Shown here one piece after another: positions 57,701-64,000 of a stretch of DNA of 64,000 nt; the stretch's first letter is position 1, and the number at the start of each line of letters is the position of its first letter. Source of the stretch: Oreocharis arfaki (lineage: Eukaryota; Chordata; Aves; Passeriformes; Paramythiidae). The notes under the pieces were generated by a model that was given only the letters and a program-made list of their open reading frames with translations, did not search any database and was not told where the DNA came from. The stretch spans positions 186,001 to 250,000 of the forward strand of contig VZRR01007600.1 of NCBI GenBank assembly GCA_013398015.1, written 5' to 3'. Position numbers and translations under genes: made by a program.

Positions 57701-60269
57701 GCAACAATCATAATGTACTTTTTAAAGATAAGATTAGAAATTATAATGTGGTTTTAATTACTACACCTTCTGCTGGAGTCAGTAGTTTTGATAAATCATT
57801 TACAAAAAAGCATTCACTATAAACTACGGCTGTTATTCAGGAGATATGCACCCCTCAACTTCCTTCCAAATTTAATTATTCCGTAAAGCAGTGACAACCT
57901 AGTATTTTGATGTAAATACACAACTATGTGCAAAAAGAGTGGTGATTTCGCACTCTTTGAATCTTGAAAAATGGGATGGCCTACTCCATAGAACAGGGGC
58001 AAGGAACTACTTATGAGATTACTGCATATAAAGTTTATAATCTCACAGTGGGCAATTTTCAGCTCTTCTTTTCCCCTGGATTTCAAACACTAGCAGTCTT
58101 TAGGCTACTAAATTATCATGGAGTTTAACTTATACATTGTTCTTCGTTGAAAGGCAATATACAGAAGCCACAGATCAACTATGATACTAAAAGTAGTATG
58201 AAGACCATATTAACTTTCAACAATTTAGTTTGCCTATTATGCTGCACAGCTAAATCAGACCCACACATATCACTAACGAAAATAAGGAATATTAGTTACA
58301 TTACCTGTATATACTCTGAGCTAATGCTTCTGCACAGACTTGCCAAGCATCCTGAGATATCTTGAGCTGCTCAAAGTAGGCTAGTGCCTGCAAAAATCGA
58401 GGTAAGTTTCGCTTAGAAAAGAACAAAGCACATAGCAATACATCTCATTCACATTTGCCCTCATTTAAACAGCACTTCTTCAAAATACCAACACTATTTG
58501 GATGCATTCCAGTGGCTCCCTAATCACCTTAACACTGAGTGGGTTTTCTCCAAATGCTAATATCATAGCTACCCATTTCCACTTCATATTTAATACAAAG
58601 ATTTTTGTTATTTGAATACAGAAGTCATAGAATCAGAAGTGTTGAGGTTAGATGCAACTTCCAGAGATACAGTTGACTAGAGCAGCTTGCTCAGGGCCTT
58701 TCCATTTAGGTGGAAGTTCACATCCAAGCTAAAAATTCCTTCCATGAATTCTAAAGAGGCGGTGATTTAGATTTTCACTGAAAACAACTCACTATTTTTG
58801 TTACACCCCTTTGCTTGTATTCAACATCCCAAGCTCAAAAAACATTCAAACACTGACCACCTGGACAACTGTCAGTTTATGAATCTTCTACAGAAATTGA
58901 GAAAACCTCTGCCAAATTTTAGATAATCGAGTTACTTATCAGGCCTTCTAAACACTTTTGACAACAGTTAATTTGATTTAATTGCTTTAAGACTCAGTGT
59001 GGCCTGTAATACAGAACAGTAAAGCCAGTTTTGAAGTAGAGATTAGATTAACAACATTATTTCAATTCTACGAATGCCTGTATTTCAAGGCAGAGGTTTG
59101 GCTGTCGGATGTTTTTAGGGGCTGCTTTTTGCATTAGTTCATAAAGGTTTCCATTCACCGAAGTCATCTCCCAGATTAATTATTCAGAAGTAAGTTCTAA
59201 AATAAGAATTCACTTCCTGTAGTTACTACTAGTGATTTTTTTTATACTTAATATATTATTTTCCTAGAAATGGTTTGATACTTCCCTTATGTTACATCTT
59301 ACATGACAGTGGAAAAGGTAGGTCCCCTTCTGCTATGAAATATTTCAAAACTGGGCAGACCACATAGTTAAAAGGTCAGTAAATTTAGAAGCTTGCAGTT
59401 TTAGTGATATTCTATCAACAGATCACTGAAGATAAGCTATATCCATCCTTTTAAAAAGGACAAATACCCAGGACCAACATATTTAACAGGCTGCTTAGCA
59501 AATCAAACCACATTTGTAACTGTTTCAAACAGTCCAGGATTTGTTTTACGAACACAAAACCATGGTATTAACATCCTCATTCCTGAAAGATTTTACTAGA
59601 AGTTACCTTGTAGACAGTTAAATCAACATCGTAATCAGTAAGCAGAGATAATTACTCAATAAACAGTAATATAAATAATGTCTTTTCATAAGAGCATCTC
59701 TTACACAGTAAATGTTACCCACATACCATGATTACTTTCTTAACCTACTTTACAGTAACATAAGCTTCACTACAATTAAACCCACACACACCATTAAAAA
59801 GACCCTAAAGCTAGGTAATCCATTAAAATTATAGTTGAAAAATATCTAAGAATCAACAGGCCAATTTCAAGCAAATTGTTTTCTCTGGTTGATTTTCATT
59901 CCATGAGAACCTGTGTAAGGAGCTGATCAACAAGTACAAAGAATTGAAAAAACTTCAACAGTCAGAGTCCAGAAAAAGAAACTCTATGCATGCAAAGTGC
60001 AATTGAACTGAAGTGTAACACAAATGATAACACACAACCCTCAGCTTACATGTTTGCAACATGACTTTGTTTTGTACTTGCCACCACAAACCCTATGCAC
60101 TGGCTTACAAAACAAACCCACCAAACCCCCTCAGCCTGTGAAAATATGAGATTTTTGCACTGCAATACCACCACCAGTCATCAGAGAGAAGAGGAAATTA
60201 ATTACATACTCTTTGTCTGAAGTCTGCATCAGCATTTGGGTTTAGCCCTAAAAGGGCTTGTTCATCCAT
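36746..60269 (-). CDS. XPOT: Exportin-T, complete 962-aa coding sequence in 24 exons
   Basis: XPOT is the karyopherin-beta family exporter that binds mature tRNA together with RanGTP and carries it from nucleus to cytoplasm. Twenty-four exons join in phase to exactly 962 codons with no frameshift. The protein is an all-helical HEAT-repeat solenoid. The N-terminal Ran-facing part begins MDEQALLGLNPNADADFRQR. The exportin-1-like region (roughly 100-250) includes NKAAQVFALLFVTEYLTKW, and LLIHEDDDISSNIIGFCYDY follows at about 336-355. The C-terminal arch ends VFFQRAKP. The ATG is chosen because it gives the conserved N-terminus; a short uORF precedes it. One intron (53711-54280) has a GC donor, and one exon is only 39 nt. 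HEAT limits are family knowledge; identity is near certain. Confidence 0.98.
37251..37307 (-). CDS. XPOT: XPOT coding exon 23
   Basis: Encodes residues 936-954 (EFCQALQQPDAKVFKNYLK). Acceptor TCACAG; the donor GTATAA is weak. Confidence 0.97.
37819..37890 (-). CDS. XPOT: XPOT coding exon 22
   Basis: Encodes residues 912-935 (GPECIQYLQQEYLPSLQVAP...). Acceptor CTTTAG; donor GTAGGA. Confidence 0.97.
38443..38459. repeat. (TA)n microsatellite
   Basis: A run of 8.5 TA units in an XPOT intron. Confidence 0.95.
38643..38990 (+). mobile_element. Diverged ERVL-type LTR in XPOT intron
   Basis: Opens TGTCCTGGTTCTGGCC. Its 3' half has TAAATTGTTATCTCAACCCA and later GGGGGGAGTGAGCAAGCAGC, both hallmarks of avian ERVL LTRs as I recall them. 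The middle is diverged and partly deleted. No internal viral genes are present. It is antisense to XPOT, between coding exons 21 and 22. The right boundary is approximate. Confidence 0.75.
39709..39756 (-). CDS. XPOT: XPOT coding exon 21
   Basis: Encodes residues 896-911 (ALSECAVTLKTIHLKR). Acceptor TTTCAG; donor GTAAGC. Confidence 0.97.
40279..40394 (-). CDS. XPOT: XPOT coding exon 20
   Basis: Encodes residues 857-895 (GKDGPVGFADFVYKHIVPAC...). Acceptor TTTTAG; donor GTATGT. Confidence 0.97.
40480..40596 (-). CDS. XPOT: XPOT coding exon 19
   Basis: Encodes residues 818-856 (AENVERVLFTVIQGAVDYPD...). Acceptor TTTAAG; donor GTAAGA. The intron to coding exon 20 is only 85 nt. Confidence 0.97.
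41809..41998 (-). CDS. XPOT: XPOT coding exon 18
   Basis: Encodes residues 755-817 (TQVSPFLQQMFMPLLHAIFE...). Acceptor TTCACAG; donor GTAAGA. Confidence 0.97.
43744..44029 (-). CDS. XPOT: XPOT coding exon 17
   Basis: Encodes residues 659-754 (RTSKAFSNKQTVKQCGCSEV...), the longest exon. Acceptor TTACAG; donor GTATGA. Confidence 0.97.
44506..44744 (-). CDS. XPOT: XPOT coding exon 16
   Basis: Encodes residues 580-658 (ENGYQALLSSDDQLFIYETA...). Acceptor TTCTAG; donor GTAGGT. Confidence 0.97.
45039..45108 (-). CDS. XPOT: XPOT coding exon 15
   Basis: Encodes residues 556-579 (KQMNPFIEDVLNRIQDLMEL...). Acceptor CTTCAG; donor GTGAGT. Confidence 0.97.
45892..45986 (-). CDS. XPOT: XPOT coding exon 14
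   Basis: Encodes residues 525-555 (MAFLDHRGLRHTSPKVRSRT...). Acceptor TTGCAG; donor GTGAGT. Confidence 0.97.
46168..46287 (-). CDS. XPOT: XPOT coding exon 13
   Basis: Encodes residues 485-524 (LVTSGVSAYQHTSVTLEFFE...). Acceptor TTGTAG; donor GTAAGT. Confidence 0.97.
46441..46585 (-). CDS. XPOT: XPOT coding exon 12
   Basis: Encodes residues 436-484 (NWQTTRFMEVEVAIRLLYML...). Acceptor CTCTAG; donor GTAAGC. Confidence 0.97.
47448..47572 (-). CDS. XPOT: XPOT coding exon 11
   Basis: Encodes residues 395-435 (GEDEAMFVEYRKQLKLLLDR...). Acceptor TGGTAG; donor GTAAGT. Confidence 0.97.
48548..48610 (-). CDS. XPOT: XPOT coding exon 10
   Basis: Encodes residues 374-394 (AIMLAVMKKLTYDEEYNFEN...). Acceptor TCTTAG; donor GTATTG. 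Confidence 0.97.
51242..51280 (-). CDS. XPOT: XPOT coding exon 9 (39 nt)
   Basis: A short in-frame exon of 13 codons (LSALSDQQKANVE, 361-373). Acceptor TTACAG; donor GTAGGT. Skipping it would keep the frame. Confidence 0.96.
51601..51837 (-). CDS. XPOT: XPOT coding exon 8
   Basis: Encodes residues 282-360 (EDDVDFLARFSKLVNGMGQA ... HEDDDISSNIIGFCYDY). Acceptor TTTCAG; donor GTAAAT. Confidence 0.98.
53003..53171 (-). CDS. XPOT: XPOT coding exon 7
   Basis: Encodes residues 225-281 (FINMLLGHMSVEVLREEACD...). Acceptor CTGAAG; donor GTTTGT. Confidence 0.97.
53526..53710 (-). CDS. XPOT: XPOT coding exon 6
   Basis: Encodes residues 164-224 (EARRNTLLKDTMREQCIPSL...). Acceptor TTGATAG; donor GTAAG. 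The preceding intron starts with GC. Confidence 0.97.
54281..54499 (-). CDS. XPOT: XPOT coding exon 5
   Basis: Encodes residues 91-163 (MLNPQPEKTFIRNKAAQVFA...HTSE), start of the exportin-1-like region. Acceptor TACCAG. The donor is CAGAG followed by GCAAGT (GC donor). Confidence 0.97.
55621..55690 (-). CDS. XPOT: XPOT coding exon 4
   Basis: Encodes residues 67-90 (YSELTEVQQQLIRETLITWL...). Acceptor TTTCAG; donor GTGTGT. Confidence 0.97.
57171..57227 (-). CDS. XPOT: XPOT coding exon 3
   Basis: Encodes residues 48-66 (SDDHIKFFCFQVLEHQVKF). Acceptor TTCTAG; donor GTGAGT. Confidence 0.97.
58305..58387 (-). CDS. XPOT: XPOT coding exon 2
   Basis: Encodes residues 21-47 (ALAYFEQLKISQDAWQVCAE...). 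Acceptor TTGCAG; donor GTAATG. Confidence 0.97.
58624..58735 (-). mobile_element. Degraded CR1 3' fragment in XPOT intron
   Basis: The plus strand reads CATAGAATCAGAAGTGTTGA, then AGCAGCTTGCTCAGGGCC, resembling a reverse-complemented CR1 3' end (CATAGAATCATAGAAT..., GGTTGCTCAAGGCC). It is heavily mutated. Confidence 0.6.
60210..60269 (-). CDS. XPOT: XPOT coding exon 1 with start codon
   Basis: ATG at 60269-60267; encodes residues 1-20, MDEQALLGLNPNADADFRQR. Donor GTATGT. The exon continues upstream as 5' UTR. Confidence 0.97.
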
Positions 60270-60343
60270 CTCTATTGCTATATTCGTTGTTTCCTGTTCC
60301 TAACTGCTTTGCCCACCTCTTCTAGAGGGGAAAATACGATCAT
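60270..60343 (-). promoter_or_regulatory. XPOT: XPOT 5' UTR part of start exon, with a uORF
   Basis: Two acceptors fit: TTTGCAG ending at 60344, or CCCCTCTAG about 20 nt further in. With the first, the exon opens with ATGATCG and a 21-codon uORF that stops (TAG) 8 nt before the main ATG, in another frame. With the second, that uATG is removed. Which acceptor is used is unknown. Confidence 0.6.
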
Positions 60344-60344
60344 C

Positions 60345-63070
60345 TGCAAATAGAGAAAGAGAAATTTTATTTGCTCAGCAGAACTAGAAAAATTAAAACC
60401 AGGATAGTAACAATGACACAAGTTGGCCCACAAACCTCAAACAACATACTCCAACTAAACATGAATGCACATACTTCTGATACAGATACTGGAATTCTAA
60501 GTCCTTTAATCAACTTTCCACAGTGCTGTATTTTGTACTGAACAAGGAAATTTTAAAGTCTTCATATATTTCAGTTCTCTTGAAAAGAGAACTTAGTTAA
60601 CAGAAAGATAGCATTAGGTATAGTATTCAACTGAAAGGCTTAAATTTCAAGCATGCAGAAGTTTCAGTAAGATATGACATATGCACAAATCTACTCCTTA
60701 AAGGAAAGACCACTGTTTTTCTTCCCTCACCACAAAACTGAAAAAAAAGAAATCTCTACTCAACTCCAATATAGTTAAGATGCTTCATAAACCCATTTAT
60801 GAAGTATTTCCCATGGTGCGGGCAAAGTCATTAGGACATCTTTCTTCTAAAGCAAGCACATCCAAGTGTCTTAGAAATTAACCACAAAATACACCATACT
60901 GAGTTGTTAACAAAAGTTTTCTGTTCTTACTGATGAGAGCTGATTTACGAGCAATGATTTTTATTTAGATAATTCAGTATAAAATTAAAAAGTGAGCTAG
61001 ACAAAAGTTCTAAAGATGGCTTGCCTCTACAGGCTGTTCTAGCAATGCTCTAGTAAAACACAGAGAATTTTAAAAAATTAAAACTTCTCTGTCAAATACT
61101 AGGATGCTGTTAACTAACAAGACGGGACAAAAATCCATCTATCCTTCAGATCTCTGCCCCGCCTCCCCCCATGGTAACATAGTTAATTAGGCCTGAAATC
61201 AGGCCTTGTTACGTAAGTATGTAGGAGGAAGGGGAAAGGAAGAGACAAGAGGAAGAGATGAAATACAAAGGAGCTGTGGTTTGAAGCTGCCTACATACCC
61301 ATGGGTAGAACTTGTAATTTCTCAGTATTGCATCTCATGCACGCTCTACTGCTCACCCTCCCCCATGGGAAGAAAGGTGGCACAGTGACAAGCAACAGCA
61401 AGCAGAACTGAAAAGGAGAGCCCAGAATTTAATGCGGTAACAGACTTTTATAGAAAAGCCAAGACAGAATACACTATGCCAAAGTGTATAATGAAAAGCA
61501 ATTTAATAAGTAAAATTGAGATCATACAAAAAAAATTGCAGGTTTCGGCAGTATAGAAACCAGAAAGTCTGGAACAAAGCGATGACTCGTGGCAAAAGAA
61601 GCCTCACAGACTGCCTTAGTCACAGTGATCCCCCTCAGGGGCAGAATCTTTAGGGATTAAACTTGCTGTGCTGAGTCTTCTCCCTCTGCATCTCCAGCCC
61701 CTAATCTGTTTTCCCCATAATCAACATCCAGAAGACCCACATTAAAAAAAGATAAAATGCTCCAGGGAAAATGAATTTTTTTTTAATAGCACCTTTTGAT
61801 TAGGGTCTGGTCCAGAGTTACACAACTATTTAATGTACAGAAGCATTTTTTCGCACATTTGTCTGCTGATATCAGTACATTACTATCTTTTGGGGAGATG
61901 GTTTATACCTGGGTGACAAATTTTGCTCTTAAAAATAACGTGACTCAAACATGTATTCTCTTCACTTGTTATTGCTAACAGCAATGCCAATCAGTTCTAT
62001 TAATTTTCTAAATGCCTTATGAGCGTATTTAAAATTTCAATTTCTATCATATAGCCTTTTCTCAGTTTCATCTTGACTAGCCAACTCTAAAAGACAATTA
62101 ATGGGATAAACTATCTGAATGAGCCTCTTGAGAAAGCTAATAAAATAGCTTTTCATGCTTCATGGTTTTACTTGAGCAGGTAGCTTTTCTACCATGAATC
62201 TATTTAACCAGCCAGTTACACTTCAAAAGCAAAACTGAACTGTGATTTTAACAGTACTAATAATTCACAAAATCCATTGTGAAATGCACTTAGCTATAAC
62301 ATCAAGTATGTAATTAAACCAAGTTTTATTTATAAAAGCAATTGATAACATTAATAGTTACTATGTAGCTGTGCAGAAAGTATTGTCTTATTTACTTAGA
62401 GATTTTTTTTTGTTAAGCAGTACACCATTGTCGAGTGGCAAACTCATCTTACAGTAATTAGGATGATGCAGTTCCTTACCAGTGAAGTCATACAGGTACG
62501 TCTCATCAGAACAGTTTACTCTCTTTCCCCTACTAAATACTTAAAAACGCATTTGATAGTAAAGATTGTTTTCATAGCAGAAAGGAGGAGGTAAAAAAAA
62601 AAAAAAGTCAATGCACTTCCAAGTGGGGAAGACTGCCCCAATTAACAATACAAATGTGGTCTAAGTGTATAACTTCGATCCAGATATACCCCAATAATGA
62701 AAGCATTCAGAGCATTTTAACTACAGATGCTAACCACAGGAACACTCAGCAATTAAAGCTTTCACGTGCAGCAGTCATTTTAAGCATTTACAAGATGTGA
62801 TAGCACAGGGGGAGCCAGTGGCGTGCCTCATTTGAATTTCCTCAAGTTGCCTCTCTAATAAAACAAAGACATTAAAATTCGTCTTTTACAATCTTTTTTG
62901 AGGTTTTGCTAACCGCAAATCTTGGGCATATTTACAGCCTCTGGGATCTAGACCCTTTACACGGACCTAACACGCGGTTAAAGCCAATAGCTGTGTAACT
63001 ACTGCTACTTCAACAACTTTTCAACTGGACTAGAAAAGTTTTTCTTTCTGGAAGTAACATTAGGCACAAT
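60345..63070 (-). other. XPOT: Probable XPOT intron 1; no feature recognised
   Basis: AT-rich noncoding sequence between the start exon and the CpG island. No gene, RNA or clear transposon was seen. Confidence 0.6.
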
Positions 63071-63781
63071 TTTACTGGCAGGAATTCCCTGTAAGGAGTA
63101 AGGCCTCCTTGCCCCCGGCCCAGACTCGGTCAGAGCCCGGTCTCCTGCGGCTGGGAAGAGCCAACACCGCTCCGCAGCGCAGCCGGGGCGGGCGTCGGGA
63201 ATTCACAGCCCCCCGCGTCCAGCTCGGCGGCGCAGCCGCCAGGTTATCCTTANGGAGGAGAAACAGGACTGCCCCTCTCCGCCAAGCCAGCCGGCCGCGG
63301 GGCGCGCCGGGATGTGCCCCGGCCGCGGGGCAACCTGGGAGCCGTAGTCCAAACCCCCCACCTAGGTACGGCCGGCACCGCCGTAAAACCGACTGCACCG
63401 GCGGAATAAACTGGGGCTGTCCCAGCCCGCCCCCGAACTGCCTACAGCATCTGGAAATCGTGCTGTGGCGGCGGGGCGGGGCNCCCCCGCGGCGGGGACC
63501 CACCGCTCCGACCACGCCAGGACCAGCGGAATATGGAGGTGCGGGGAGGTCCCTCCTTCCCCTCACGCTGCCGTCCTACGATTTCTTCCTTCCCCCACCG
63601 GAACCACAGCGGATGGACAGCCACCGAGGCGGCAGCTCCCGCGAGCAGAACCGCACCGCAGAGTACAGCGTGTATTACAGAGAAAACCAGATATTTTTCG
63701 TGGCACCCGCAGGGCGGGACCGGCGGGGCCCGGCCGGCTACGGCCCCCGCTGTCCCCCAGCAGCAGGGCCAGGCGGACGGG
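63070..63781 (-). promoter_or_regulatory. XPOT: XPOT CpG-island promoter and probable noncoding exon 1
   Basis: Dense CpG sequence begins about 63,080 and runs into the terminal gap. It holds a ZNF143-like motif and an ACCGGAA ETS-type word at 63597-63603. The position fits an XPOT promoter firing leftward. No exon 1 boundary can be fixed. A divergent gene to the right is possible, since C12orf56 lies there in human. Two single unresolved bases occur, at 63253 and 63483. Confidence 0.75.
63330..63348 (-). promoter_or_regulatory. ZNF143 (SBS)-like motif
   Basis: The minus strand reads ACTACGGCTCCCAGGTTGC, close to the known ZNF143/SBS promoter consensus ACTACAAYTCCCAGNATGC. It lies inside the XPOT CpG island, where this motif class typically occurs. 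Confidence 0.65.
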
Positions 63782-64000
63782 NNNNNNNNNNNNNNNNNNN
63801 NNNNNNNNNNNNNNNNNNNNNNNNNNNNNNNNNNNNNNNNNNNNNNNNNNNNNNNNNNNNNNNNNNNNNNNNNNNNNNNNNNNNNNNNNNNNNNNNNNNN
63901 NNNNNNNNNNNNNNNNNNNNNNNNNNNNNNNNNNNNNNNNNNNNNNNNNNNNNNNNNNNNNNNNNNNNNNNNNNNNNNNNNNNNNNNNNNNNNNNNNNNN
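63782..64000. other. Assembly gap to the end of the window
   Basis: A run of N inside the XPOT CpG island, extending to the window edge. Confidence 1.

Noticed and set aside
63542..63553. GGGGAGGTCC as an NF-kB site near XPOT
   Set aside because: Breaks the kB consensus in the pyrimidine half.
63072..63566. Minus-strand 164-codon frame in the XPOT CpG island
   Set aside because: Spans two ambiguous bases and is compositionally driven. The XPOT start codon is clearly at 60269.

Overview
This is a vertebrate nuclear window, most likely from a bird. The signs are long AT-rich introns, CR1 LINE 3' ends, ERVL-type LTR fragments of the kind common in birds, and compact CpG-island promoters. Two complete coding sequences can be rebuilt exon by exon, both on the minus strand: TBK1 (TANK-binding kinase 1) and XPOT (exportin-T). 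I joined exons using splice sites and reading phase, against the human proteins as I remember them. The models come to exactly 729 and 962 codons, the lengths I recall for the human proteins.

Layout from low to high coordinate: 1-2.7 kb, no gene seen, possibly intron 1 of a further leftward gene; 2.7-3.4 kb, a CpG island with an N gap, which by human synteny (XPOT-TBK1-RASSF3) would be the RASSF3 promoter; 3.4-7.0 kb, space downstream of TBK1 including its 3' UTR; 6975-26593, TBK1 coding exons; 26.6-30 kb, TBK1 intron 1; 29.9-30.9 kb, the TBK1 CpG island with a 362-nt gap that probably hides noncoding exon 1; 30.9-36.2 kb, intergenic with two CR1 fragments; 36.7-60.3 kb, XPOT coding exons; 60.3-63.1 kb, XPOT intron 1; 63.1-64 kb, the XPOT CpG-island promoter running into a gap.

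The two genes are neighbours, not a functional unit. TBK1 is the Ser/Thr kinase of innate antiviral signalling and selective autophagy. XPOT is the RanGTP-dependent tRNA exporter. Each appears to have its own promoter.

I found no exotic new system. The most interesting signals concern splicing. Three introns start with GC instead of GT (two in TBK1, one in XPOT). The last TBK1 intron has a GC donor, an in-frame 47-codon extension and an intronic AATAAA, so it could give an alternative C-terminus. Other observations are a 20-bp palindrome beside the likely branch point before the TBK1 activation-loop/APE-region exon, a removable uORF in XPOT, a ZNF143-like promoter motif, antisense LTRs in introns of both genes, and N gaps in all three CpG islands.
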